From Stromatinia cepivora (lineage: Eukaryota; Ascomycota; Leotiomycetes; Helotiales; Sclerotiniaceae): a DNA stretch of 64,000 bases. The notes beneath the pieces were generated by a model. It did not search any database. It was not told the origin of the DNA and worked only from the letters and a program-made list of their open reading frames with translations. Below are positions 36,392 to 47,826 of this stretch, piece by piece (position 1 is the first letter of the stretch; the number at the start of each line of letters is the position of its first letter). Location of the stretch: contig RCTD01000006.1 in the NCBI GenBank assembly GCA_014898415.1, forward strand, positions 744,001 through 808,000. The letters run 5' to 3'. Both the position numbers and the translations under genes were made by a program.

Positions 36392-39300
36392 ATGAATAAA
36401 TTATCAAACCTCGGTCGGGATATGAGGCACTGGTCCGGTCCAGGATTCGGCATGTCGCGACAGAATCAAATGAACGGTATGTCATCAATGCCGCCTCATA
36501 CAAAACCGACACCTTCACCAGCGCTGGCACCGACCCCTGCGGACTCTACTATCCACTATTCATTCAACATTCCCTTCGCTTCTGATCTCGCCGGTCCAAA
36601 TACAGAGGATATACTTTACGCCACGGCCAATGCTGTTCTAAGATGGACACATCCCGAAGACGCGCCTGATGACATTCCAGTATGGAAATTGCCGGTACAT
36701 ACATCAAATATCGAAAATCTCTCGAAGCTTTGCTCAGATATTACCATTGGACCTTTGCCCATCTTGGCCAATGTCGCCGTCACTACGCCCAAGCGTCCAG
36801 GTGCCTCCCCAGCACAAGTTACGACTGTCACTCTCTCGGGAAGCCCGGAATTAGTACACAAGAGCAGAGAAACCATCTTGAATGATACTCCTATCGCATT
36901 GGTATGATTAAGACTGCTGTCCCTGGTAATTTCAAATATTGACGTCCATGTAGCGTTGTTCAGTTATCGACGTTGACGGAGATTTGATTCTCGATTCCAC
37001 GAAGTCAGGCTTGAAGGCATCTGTCATTGAACATCTGGATAATGTTGCCGCGTTCTGCGGAGTTGATATATTCCTACTAGGTCCGAAATTCACCTCTTCG
37101 TTGACCGATGGACTTAGCAGCAATGGCGAGGCAGGAAGGGATCAGCGCTGGAGAGTTGCAGTTTATGGAGATATGGAGAGCGCTGAGCACGGAAAGACGA
37201 GAGTCTTGGTTTACATTGACAGACTAGTATGTATCTATGCGTACCGCTTGTTGCAAACTGTACACTGACATTCCGATTCAGCTTGGACGCATTGTTGACG
37301 CGGCATCCCTCGAGCTCTCCCTTCACACTGTCATATGTGGACGATCCCGAAAGAACATTAAAGTAATTGAATCCGCTACAAACACAGCTATCTACTTCCC
37401 ACCCCCCTTCTCGCAGGTATACAAATATTGTCCAAAGGGCGCTCACCGACGAAACCCCGAGGAGATATTTATTACAGGCGACAGACCAGAAAACATAGCC
37501 GCAGCGAAAAGCAGAATCCACGAACTTGTTAGAATGACGAGGCTCTTCATGAAAGATGCCCATGTGACTGCTGCTAAGATTGACAGCATTCTCCTTACTA
37601 GAATGGATAAGGTCCGTAGGGTTATGGAGACGCACGGAACATTTATCCAGTTCCCAGCTCTTGCTTCTCAACGTAGCATGATCAGAATTCAAGGCACAGA
37701 AGGCCTCCATGTGGAACGAACCGTCCGGGAACTCATGTTAATGGTACGTGTTATCAATGATTTTCTCTCGGGCTGCGACTAACGAATATTGCAGGGTGTA
37801 CAATTTTACAGCGCATCATGGTGGATCCAACAGCCACCAAATCAGGCACCTTTACAACCAGCTCCACACGCAATAAGGGCGATGCTGGTTGATATCTGCT
37901 CATATTCCTCAGCAGATGTAGCATACGATAAGCTACAATGGACAATTACTGGTTCCGATGAAGCTGTAAAAGACGCCTTGATTATCATTAGCAACATCGC
38001 ATTGAACAAGCGAGGTTGTGCCTATCAAATTCGAGTCAAGCTTGAGTTAGCAAATGAGCACAAGGAGTTCGTTAGTGGGAAGAAAAATGGAAAGATCAAC
38101 AAAATTATGGGCCAAAGTAAGGTTTTTGAAGCTTTACTTCATTTGATTTACTAATATTTTACTCAGGCAACGTCCAAATCATATTTGATGGATTCAATGA
38201 GTACAATTTCAATATTGATGTTTGCGGAAATAACTACGACCAAATGGTTACTGGCCTAGGCCTTGTCGAGCAAGAAATGCCAGCTCAAATATCGTTCCAT
38301 GTTCCAGATCAGTATCACAAGCGTATTATCGGCATTGGTGGTCAGCACATCCAAAGAATCATGAAGAAGCACTCGGTTTTCGTCAAATTCTCCAATGTCA
38401 TGGATCGTGGTGGGCCCAATCGTGAGGATGATGATATCAAGTCCGATAATGTTATCTGCCGAACTCCAGCTCGTAACGCTCATAATTTAGAGCTTGTGAA
38501 GGCTGAAATTCTTGATATGGTCGATCGAGTTGATTCGGAGTTCACTTCCCAAACTGTCAATGTTGACCGATTGTACCATCGACAACTCCTGGCTCGTCTC
38601 AACCAAATCGAAGAATTGGAAAAGAAATGGAACTGCAAAGTTATTTTCCCAAGTACCGAGCAAGCTAGTGACGATGTCACAATTTCAGGACCGGAATGGC
38701 AAGTTCCTCATTGTGTTGATGAGTTTCTTGGGATGGTTCCGGACAGCCATGAGCTTGTTTTGGCTCGTACCTCGGAACTCATGAAATTCTTCAGCTCCAA
38801 GGCTTTCAAGACAGAAATGGCGCCAAAGCTCAAGTCTCAATATGTGGTCGAGGTTCAGGTTAATGAAGATTCTTCCGAACGTACTGAAGACGATGGACCG
38901 ACAATCATTCTCCTTTGGACTTTCACCAGAAACAATGCTGGTGGAGTTCGAGATGCAATTGATTTCTTGTTCTCTAATATTGCCGCAGCTGGTATTGAAG
39001 TTACCACTGTCAAGGGAACGATTCCTCGTCCCAAGTCCGATTCATTCGAGGAATCCTTGCCATACTTCGATTCTAAACTCTTACAGCATGCTCCTGCACC
39101 AATGGCAACTGATTCACCTACCAAATCTTCTTTTGGTGATGATGTTGCGAGGGAGAGAAGCAACATCTTTGATAAACTTCGCAAACCTGGTAGCATGTCA
39201 TCAATTTCTTCATTCTTGAATGGCCGTAAGAATAGCTCCCAATCTCCTGCCGGTTCTTTCTTCAGAAACGGATCTCGCAATGCATCAAGAACTTCTTTGA

Positions 39301-39572
39301 TCTCCATCGAATCTACACGAAGCTTTAACGCGGACCGTAATCCATGGAACGATAGTGGTGTCAACTTGCCGGACGATGACACCACACCATGGCCAACCCG
39401 CCAATTTGGAAGTGGCAGTGGTAGTATCCACGATGGTAAGCACACGCATGGACATCCAGGCGATGCAACACCAAGACATAGCATGAGAGCTTCGACTGAC
39501 AGTGGTCGCCCTTCAACTTCTAATTCTACAAACTCCGGATACCCCGGTCCAATTGGACCACCGCGTTCTTAA
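36392..39572 (+). CDS. Multi-KH-domain RNA-binding protein
   Basis: Five exons: 36392-36901, 36954-37226, 37282-37743, 37795-38116 and 38167-39572, giving 990 codons with frame kept at every junction. KH domains bind single-stranded RNA through a GxxG loop. The clearest is near residue 570-605 (PDQYHKRIIGIGGQHIQRIM). Others are near 281 (CGRSRKNIKVIESATNTAIYF), 368 (RMDKVRRVMETHGTFIQFP, divergent loop), 513 (KKNGKINKIMGQ) and about 650 (LLARLNQIEELEKKWNCKVIFP, loop lost). At least five degenerate KH repeats form the core. The C-terminal 200 residues are Ser/Asn/Gly-rich and disordered. It looks like a cytoplasmic mRNA regulator with vigilin- or Bicaudal-C-like layout; its RNA targets are unknown. 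Confidence 0.86.
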
Positions 39573-40663
39573 GATATCCACAAAACTATTCCCTTATTTC
39601 CTAGATTGTCTTTAAGTACGTCAGTTTCGACATACATAATGGCTGGATATATACCCTGGCGCGCAATACCCCAAATACCAATTTTTTATGCTGCTTTGAT
39701 TGTTTTTCTCCTCTCTTTCTCGCAATTTGATATCTCTTTCCTTTACGGGCCGTTTTGTTATTTGTTTTGTTTGCGTTTATCATGCTTCAACCTTGAAAAG
39801 GGTTGAAAAGAACAAGCATGTGGGCGCGCTCTCAGAGACGAACAGAAGACAAAACATTTAGAAGATCCTTCTTGCGTGCTTGACTATTCATATTAAGAGG
39901 AAATACCTATTTGCTTTTAGGGAGCGTGGGATTGATTTTTTATTTTTCGTTTTGGTTGCAACAATATCCTCGACTTTGGTTCCTTTTCGCGCGCGTTTAC
40001 TTGGTAGGGTGTAGGCAAATAGGTACATGGGATTGTGAATGATGGTCTAGGTTTGGACGCTGGGTTGTGATGAGGGGATGAGAGATGAGGGACGACGGAT
40101 GATTTTCACTCTTTTTTACAAGTTGGGATGAAGGTATGGAAAAGGAGAAGCGGATGGTAGGGTGGTGGTTTAGTGAATTGGAAAGGGGTTTGGTGGTTAG
40201 AGATTCTGCAACAAACAAACGCGGTGAGGTTTCGATTTGAGGAATCTGGTATGGATGGATGGGTTGGACATCAGGATCACTCACTAAACGGATTAGTTGT
40301 GGGTGTATGTTATGATACCCAAATGAGATATTGTTGTATGTTGAGAATTCAAAAGTTGGTACGAGATGTTTTGTTCGTTTATGATGTGATGTGCGTGATG
40401 TGATATTGGTGTGGTTTACAAGTGACGGCCACTAGACATGTAATATACTGAAGGCGTCGACATGTATCTTGCATATATTTACCATATAACCAGCAAAGTA
40501 GTTGAATGAATGGCCAAATGGGGAATAACAGAGTATTCCAGATGTGAAATGGTCTAGATGTATCTGATGGTGGACGGGAAATGGAGAATGGGGAATGGGA
40601 ATGGAAATGAAGAACGGAGATTAGATATAGGGATTAAGGATCAAAATAATGGGGAAGTGGAGG

Positions 40664-40768
40664 AGGAGGAGGAGGAGGAGGAGAAAGTGAAGTTGAAGTA
40701 AGATGTGAAGATGTGAAGATGTGAAGATGTGAAGATGTGAAGATGTGAAGATGTGAAGATGTGAAGAT
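40664..40768 (+). repeat. GGA run and 8-bp tandem repeat GATGTGAA
   Basis: A (GGA)n stretch at about 40,664-40,683 followed by about eight perfect copies of GATGTGAA (40,702-40,768). Confidence 0.9.
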
Positions 40769-40825
40769 GCGGTGGTATGGAGATGAGATGTTGGGGTCGT
40801 TTTATTGTGGGAATGGGAGGGAAGT

Positions 40826-40862
40826 GGAAGGGGAAGGGGAAGGGGAAGGGGAAGGGGAAGGG
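40826..40862 (+). repeat. (GGGGAA)n tandem repeat
   Basis: About six copies of the hexamer GGGGAA on a strongly purine-rich strand. Confidence 0.9.
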
Positions 40863-41045
40863 CTGTGTTTTTTGGTATATATAGTATGTTATGTATAGTT
40901 GAATTGAGTTGTGGATTTATTTAGATTTTTATAGATTTATTTGGATTTGGATTATGAAGAAAGGGTTTTGGGTTTTGGGTTTTGATCGATGAGGGGTGAG
41001 GAGGGGTGAGAGAAGAGAAGGATGATGAAGGGTGGGGGGTGAGGA

Positions 41046-41166
41046 ATGGGTGATGGGTGATGGGTGATGGGTGATGGGTGATGGGTGATGGGTGATGGGT
41101 GATGGGTGATGGGTGATGGGTGATGGGTGATGGGTGATGGGTGATGGGTGATGGGTGATGGGTGAT
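41046..41166 (+). repeat. (GGGTGAT)n minisatellite
   Basis: About 17 perfect head-to-tail copies of the heptamer GGGTGAT. It is not the fungal telomere repeat TTAGGG. Confidence 0.95.
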
Positions 41167-43268
41167 GAGCTGTGTAGCTATTTATGATGTTGATATATAT
41201 ATACTATGTTATTTGAGTGCTAGATATTTGGTAACCTTCAAGTAATGGCATGGCTGTTCGACTCTGAGATATTGGTAATCTTACCTATTAGGTATGTATG
41301 CTTCATTGATTCTCTTTTCATCTAAATCCAACGGAGAGCGCTGATTGCAAGGTTCTGATGGGTGGTGTGATGTTATGTGGTGTGATTTGTAAATCTTTTT
41401 GATGTGTTCGTGGGTTTGTTGATATTGGAGAGTGATGGGAACGAAAGGTAAGATGTAAAGGTAAAATTAAACAACTACTAGAGGTTGAGATTGAGATTTT
41501 GAGATTTCCCCCCCTTCACACCGTCATACTGCACTTTTGTTAGATTATGGATTCGGATCGTTGGATCTTAGGGAGTACAGAAAAGGAGTTGTGGTGAAGT
41601 GAGATGTGGGTTTTGATAGGTTGTTTTGTGGAGTTATGTGGCGATGGAGACGGGGGAATAGGGATGGATGTTTTTAGGTGAGTGGTGGGATTTTGTAGAT
41701 GGAATGGAAGGGGATGTTTAGTGCTTAGTTTGTCTGTTTAGTTTTTTGTTGGAGGTTTGAGGAGGGGTTTTTGGGGTGTTGTTTAGTGGGGTGGATGGAT
41801 GGATGGATGGATGAAGAGAGGATATTGGCACTTGTTACGAAGCCTTCATGTTCGAGTGGGTGCCTAGATTGCTGTATGGTGAGAAGTTATGCGTTACGAA
41901 CTATACCTGTTTATGAGTAGAAGGCTACCAGGAGAGATACTTCGAATTTTCGAGGGAAATACAATATAGATGGTTGGCTATGATTCTATTCAGTATTCAA
42001 ATACTTCGGGAAGCGAAAAATCCGAAAGTTGAGGATGCTATTTTCAGTATGCTGAATACATTTGTACCTGTCTCATAGAGGTTTGGATTAGATGTCCCAA
42101 CCCAATCAATGTTTTTAAATTGTGGATAGGATTCGATGTATAGAATTCAGGAACTGTGGAATAGTATCTATTCGATTTTCTAGTTGATTTAAATGGGAAA
42201 AGTGGTTGCCATAGCTTATATATCTAATCATTATAAAGGAAAGTTTTAATTAAAAAAAAAGGGGGGCTAGGCTAGTAGGTTTTCCATTTACCTAGAAGCT
42301 GCCAGTGGGAGAAGAGTGCTAGTCGAAGAAAGAACGCTCATAAGCACTATGCGGTGTTTCCCGGTGTGCGGAACTAGGAATATCTAGGTCAAAGGAGAAT
42401 GAGAATGGGATTTGGATAAAACGTCAGGCCTATAAATAGCACAAGTGCTATTCTTATTATATTTAATACGAGAGTAAGGTTATGAAGGAAATTGGAATAT
42501 GGTGATGCCAGGATTGTGGTGGAAGTGAACGATACCTACTAGGTAGGCATATGGCGTATAAAAGTTTCTCATCTAACTTTGCATTTGATAAATTTTGACT
42601 CTTTGGGAGAAAAGAATTTGGTATTCCTCAAAGGTTAAATATTCTGCAGAGCATCCTTTTATATACTTGCTAGACTTGAAATTATATGACAGTTGATCGC
42701 ACTCATGAACAGATACCGAACGATCTGAACGATTTGAACTTCAATACGGTGGTGGGTCTACCGTGGTGGGGTCTACCCGTACTCCGTACTGATGTAAATG
42801 CAAACATGACTGACTAAGCATCACGTGATCCCGGGTGGTTGACTTTTTAAGCCTGTTAACGGCTCGTCCCATCTAAGCTAACAAAGCTAATTCTGCCTAG
42901 CGTGATAATAATCCCTGAGCTCCATCAAAAGTTGTTGATCCCTCATAATAATAAATAATCCCTCTTTATCACATCAACATCATCCCACCCACCCACTCTT
43001 ACATACAAAATACCATCAAATCAATTCTCGAGAATCATATCATCTTGGTATACTCTTCAATTGCAATTGTCTGTAGTATTTAAACTTCATACAAATCAAT
43101 CAAACTTTGAACTTCTCTTTCATCGAGTTTTCTTTGTTCTTGAAAGTTCTCGATCTTTTTGTATTTTGCGACGCGTTTCGAGCAAGATAAACTGCGCATT
43201 CCAATACAACATACAACAATACCATATCACAACAAAACAAAACAATCACACAAATCCTTGTACCAACA

Positions 43269-45123
43269 ATGGCTTCTCGTAAAGCAAAAGCTGCAGCAAA
43301 AGCAAAAGCTCCCGCCAATGTCGGCGTAAAACGAGCTGGCACGTCAGCAGCTGCTACAGCACCAAAACCATCCAAAGTAACCAAGAAGCCAGCTACAAAA
43401 GCTGCCTCGACCAAAGCTGCCTCTGCCAAGGCTACAAAGGCTACTACTGCTAAAGCTGCTTCTAAGAAGCCGGCTCCTAAGAAAGCAAAAGTAGCGTCCA
43501 AGCAGACTCCAGAGGAGGATGCAGAGAGCGGAGAAGAAGAAGAAGAAGAAGAAGAAGAAGAAGAAGAACAAACTCCAGGCAAGTCTATCCTTAACCCCGG
43601 CCAATTCAATATGAGAAATGAGTCTAACATTTATTTACAGCACCAAAGCCAGCCGTCAACCGTAAAAGAGGCCGAACTCAAGAATCGGAGGCATTGCCAG
43701 TTGCTAAGAAGCTCAAGATTGGTGTTACCATTAACACTCCACCCGTCGAACGCCTCGATGTTTATGTTTTTGGAAGTGGAGAAAATAATGAGTTAGGTCT
43801 GGGTGGAGCGAAAATTGATGGCAAAGCACCTCTTGGTGTAAAACGCCCTCGCTATAATCCCCTCTTGAAAGGCGTCACTCAGATCGCGGTTGGTGGAATG
43901 CATTGTGTGGCATTAACCGACGATCAAAGAATTTTGACATGGGGTGTCAGTGATGGAGGGTCATTGGGCCGAGACACTAGCGCATATGAAGCACCAGCCA
44001 AAGATATGGATGCTGATTCTGATTCGGAGGATGAAGACGACATTGTACTAAACCCAATTGAAAGTACTCCAACAGCTATTTCTACCGACTTCTTGGATGG
44101 CAGGAAGGTCGTTCAAGTGCTTGCTAGTGATTCAGTAAGCTTTGTTCTTACGGAGGATGGGTATGTTTATGGTTGGGGATCCTTCATAGTAAGTACTTTC
44201 TCGCAACTCCGATTGTTTATGTCGACTAATAACAATAGGGAAATGATGGCACCATTGGTTTCACCACTGAGGGTGCAACTAAGGCTTCTACTGAGCGCGA
44301 TAAAGACCTGATGAAGAAGTTACAAATTCAAGTGGAACCAATACTTATTCCTGGTTTGAAGAATATCAAGTACTTGGCCCGTGGTAACAATCATGTCCTG
44401 GCCCTAGACAATAAGGGTACCGTCTTTACATGGGGTGCTTGGCAGCAACACCAGCTCGGTAGACGAGTTAGTGCGAGATCGAGATTTTCAGCCCTCACGC
44501 CAGCACCTATATTGAAGCGTTGTAAGGCAATCGCTGCTGGTACTTATCATTCATTTGCTATCAATGAGAAGGACCAAGTCTTGGCTTGGGGCCTAAATAA
44601 TTTTGGACAAACAGGTGTCCCCGACAAAGCCGGCGAGAACGGTGCTCTCATTACAAATCCTACAGTTATTAAGAGTTTGAAGGGGTACAAGATCGCACAG
44701 CTGAAGGGTGGCCTCCACCATTCCATTGCTTGTACTGAGGACAAAGAAGTTCTTGTTTGGGGCCGTTGCGATTACGGTCAAACAGGTCTCGATTTTGAAA
44801 CTATTGATAAAGAGTCTATTATCACGAGTGCCACTACTGGAAAGCCAGCAATTCTTCTCAAACCTACCGTGGTTCCTGGTATCAAAGGAAACTTCGTCTC
44901 CGCTGCAATTGACAATTGCATTGCTATTGATGATGATGGAAAGGCTTGGTCTTGGGGATACGGCGAAAACTATCGCACCGGCTTAGGCTCGGATGACACA
45001 ACTTGGACTCCTGCAGTCATTGAAAACTCTGCCGTTAAGGGAAAGAAGATGACTTTCGCTGGATGTGGAGGCCAGTTCAGCATTATTGCTGGACCTGAGG
45101 TCACTGTGAGCAATGGTGTCTAG
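43269..45123 (+). CDS. RCC1/Pim1-type Ran guanine-nucleotide exchange factor
   Basis: Three exons: 43269-43578, 43641-44188 and 44239-45123, giving 580 codons. Intron 1 (62 bp) has the non-canonical donor GC in an excellent context (CCAG|GCAAGT) and a TTTACAG acceptor; no GT site gives the same frame. RCC1 proteins sit on chromatin and load GTP on Ran, driving nuclear transport and spindle assembly. The N-terminus is a Lys/Ala-rich, histone-H1-like tail (about residues 1-80) followed by a pure Glu tract encoded by GAA repeats, and a KRGR basic motif. The beta-propeller shows FGSGENNELGLG, LTWGVSDGGSLGRD, YGWGSF, FTWGAWQQHQLGR, LAWGLNNFGQTG, VWGRCDYGQTG and WSWGYGENYRTGLG, seven blades as expected. 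Confidence 0.92.
43579..43640 (+). other. GC-AG intron in the RCC1-type gene
   Basis: 62-bp intron with donor AG|GCAAGT and acceptor TTTACAG. Joining 43578 to 43641 gives ...QTP-APKPAVN... in frame with the propeller. The nearest GT (at 43583) would shift the frame. Confidence 0.85.
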
Positions 45124-45299
45124 GCCAAGGGGCGTGAAGCTGGAGGTGCAGGGGGAGGATAGTTTTGTGGATAACGGTTACGACTTATGTTTGTATATGA
45201 AAGGGAATGATACCATACTGCATTTTTAGCTTCAGAGGGGCAGCAGTTTTGAATCCTTCCACGCCACAACTTAACCCAGCTCGAACTCAGCCTTCCAAC
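45124..45299. other. 3' region of RCC1-type gene
   Basis: Immediate downstream sequence, probably 3' UTR. Confidence 0.4.
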
Positions 45300-45446
45300 A
45301 TATACCCGATATTGGAAACACACCTGCTTCAGTTATGAGGGACTGCCGTTGATGGGTCTCTGGTTTTTACCTAGGACTTTGATCCGGATCCATCAAGGCA
45401 TGTTCCTTCATAAGTAAAGCAGGTGTGTTTCCAATATCGGGTATAT
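45300..45446. repeat. Foldback element with 29-bp perfect arms
   Basis: The left arm starts at 45,300 (ATATACCCGATATTGG...) and its exact reverse complement ends at 45,446. The arms match perfectly for 29 bp and continue imperfectly inward for roughly another 30 bp, leaving a loop of about 30 bp. TA dinucleotides at both outer ends would fit a Tc1/mariner-type MITE with TA target duplication, but the TATA context makes the exact ends ambiguous. There is no coding capacity. It could equally be a structured RNA in the RCC1 3' UTR. Confidence 0.8.
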
Positions 45447-46460
45447 AACGGAAGGGTGACAATAGGGAGGGTTGGACGTGGCGTGAAACGAGGATGGCTG
45501 TTGGTCGCCTGTTCGATAGGGATTTGGGAGGCGTTTTTTGTTTTCTTGTGGGGTGAGAATATCAACTTCGGTTTTGTTTAGTTGTGGTACAATTCTCTCC
45601 CTGGTTTTGATGGATTTCTTCAGGAAAGCACAGCATGATAGATGCATTGAATGGCATTGGATGGGTGGTCCATTAGTAAGGGAGTTAGTCTAGACTAGAG
45701 ACTACGTTCGTTGTATGATCGGATTAAAATGTGCATAATGCATAAGTGCAGAATACAGAAAGGATTACATTATCAACTTTCTAGAATCAATTCTGTGATG
45801 CAAGTGACTAGAAATTGTGAAATGGGGGTTTCTTCATCGAAATGAGGAAGGATATTTGACTACCTAACGATGAACCGGCTTGTGGGATGAGTGATAGTGG
45901 TATTTACTTGATGTGATTTTTCAATATTGTTGTTGTTTTTCACTCTGTTTGAGATTGTATACGTGGGAGATTATCAATTAATTATTGTATGAATATTCGA
46001 GGATACAAAATTGAAGTCTTTTTTGAGCGAATGGGATGGGATGAATTCCTGGATATGGATATGGATTAGATTCCTGGAATAATTTATTCATCAGCATGAG
46101 GATAAGTACTGCGGAAGTCGACTGGTGAATTCATATTCTATTTCATATTTGAAATTTGAAACTACTTCTTCCTGTGATGAAAAATTGATAGTTAGGGGCT
46201 TTTTTTTGGAGAGAGGATATATGTAATGTATTATCATTCATTATTTTTTTTTCTCTTCTTTTTGTTGAATTATGGTCCTTTTGGATTGGATTTAAAGTTC
46301 TTGATTTCTATTGTAGAGTTTATATTATATCATGGAAAAGTGCGCTGGAGGAAAAACTATCTTTTTGAAAAAGATCTCGCTGTGCTTGCTTTTGAGATAT
46401 CTTTGAGTTATTTATTTGTTTGTTTATTTAAAGAATCTTCATTAGTTCATAGCTTAAACT
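45447..46460. other. Intergenic transition region
   Basis: About 1 kb of increasingly AT-rich DNA between the foldback element and the first transposon remnant. Only short frames without features are seen. Confidence 0.45.
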
Positions 46461-47402
46461 CTATAACGTGGTTTATCACCGGGTCGCCAATATCACCGGG
46501 TCGCCACTTTTTATACTATTCAATTATCTCAATTTCAATACACGATATTTCAACGAATTATTATGGAAACATTATCAAAAGAAGCCCGAATTATCTTAGC
46601 TATTGAAGCTATTCATAAATTTAAAAATCTATCAATTATTAAAGCTACAAAAATCTATATAATATCTCGATTTATATTATATGATAGAATCAATGATCAA
46701 AACAATCAAATGGAGATTTGAGTAAATAATCATAAGATTATAGAATTAAAAGAAAAGGTGATTGTTTAATATATATTCGATATAAATTCAAAAGAATTTT
46801 TATCTAAATTGAAAAATATGAAAGATATAGTGAATTATATTTTTGAATCAAGGGATACGAAATATATTGGGAAGTTCTGGGTATATTGATTTATAAAGTG
46901 TTGAATCGAATTAAAGATATGTTTTAATTGTATTTATGATTTTCAAAGAGCTTTTTATAAAGATTCTAAATTTATTGAAGAATGGTTTCGATTAATTGTG
47001 AATATATAAACGAAATATAGTATTTTGGATGGCGATTTCTATAATTTCGATAAAACAGGCTTTATAATGAGGATTATATATGTAGTAATAATTGTTATTA
47101 ATGTTGAGAGATGTGGTAGAAATAAATCAGTATAGTTAAGCAATCGAGAATAAATTACAATAATAATATATGGAAATGGGGAGGGTGAAATTATTCCTTT
47201 ATTTTTAATAGTTCAGGGATAAATTCATCTTTTTAATTGGTATACCGAAATAAATCTTTTTGTAGAATGAATTATTAAATTTATATCTAATGAATAAATA
47301 AATAATAAAACGGATTTAGAATAGTTGAAATACTTCGATAAGTATACTACAAATCGAAGAAAGAGCAAATATCGAATATTGATATTAGATGGGTATGAAA
47401 GC
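46461..47402 (+). pseudogene. pogo/Fot1-type DDE transposase remnant
   Basis: The frame starts at ATG 46,563 with METLSKEARIILAIEAI and continues through LYDRIND, a divergent helix-turn-helix typical of fungal pogo/Fot1 transposases. Reading on across many stops, short conserved stretches reappear, including NFDKTGF-like sequence near 47,045 and YRILILDGYES near 47,371 (the second catalytic Asp region). The remnant ends abruptly where an LTR begins at 47,403. Upstream, two copies of the 15-mer ATCACCGGGTCGCCA lie 17 bp apart (46,475-46,489 and 46,492-46,506), probably inside the left terminal repeat, with a TA near 46,462-46,464. Stops at former Gln/Trp codons and AT-richness indicate RIP. 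The right half and right terminus are not visible. Confidence 0.78.
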
Positions 47403-47826
47403 TGTCACGAATCGTGAACCACAGGAGGCTAACCACGTGATACCTCTTATCTCCTATATCCATTGATAAACTGATTGTCTGTATACATGCATTACGATTC
47501 ATACGATTTAGTATATATCACGGGATAGTATGATTACACAGCACTTTCAGGGATCGTTGAATAGGTGGTACATATGATTGGTAGAGTAAAAGAATTGAAT
47601 GACTTGCCCTTAATTATATGAATCAAGAGCTGTATATATAGAACAAATGAATGATTATCTAGCCGATATATACTTTAATTAGATTAGATCTTTGTTTATT
47701 AATATATCAGGATCACCTTATCAATTGATAGATTGATAAGGGCTAGTAGATCCTTCATTTCGATTGGAAATCATACACTTTGATCCTTTATAAGATACAG
47801 AGGATTACAAAGCTTTCCATAATACA
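47403..47826 (-). mobile_element. LTR of a Ty1/copia-like retrotransposon
   Basis: The segment begins TGTCACGAATCG and ends AATACA (TG...CA). On its right it is followed by CCCCCTAGATC, which on the minus strand is a polypurine tract GATCTAGGGGG directly abutting the LTR. This fits the 3' LTR of an element reading leftward (minus strand). It interrupts the pogo transposase frame on the left, with AAAGC as candidate target-site sequence. Its first 200 bp are visibly less AT-rich than the surroundings. I could not find the partner LTR in the window. Confidence 0.6.

Larger units (their letters stand above)
39573..43268. other. Long intergenic region with tandem repeats
   Basis: 3.7 kb between the KH and RCC1 genes, with no supportable gene. 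It holds the KH 3' UTR, a cluster of G-rich tandem repeats from 40.66 to 41.17 kb (listed separately), a short GGAT run near 41,792-41,814, and the RCC1 promoter and leader. TACTCCGTA occurs at 42,780-42,788, and CACGTGATC occurs near 42,822. Confidence 0.5.

Noticed and set aside
38855..39484. 209-codon minus-strand ORF inside the KH gene
   Set aside because: Antisense shadow of the last exon of the KH gene, which has a clear spliced reading.
40702..40768. CRISPR-like direct repeats
   Set aside because: Contiguous 8-bp tandem copies without spacers in a eukaryotic genome; a simple minisatellite.
41046..41166. Possible internal telomere array
   Set aside because: The unit is GGGTGAT, not TTAGGG or a recognised fungal telomere variant, and it lies between two ordinary genes.
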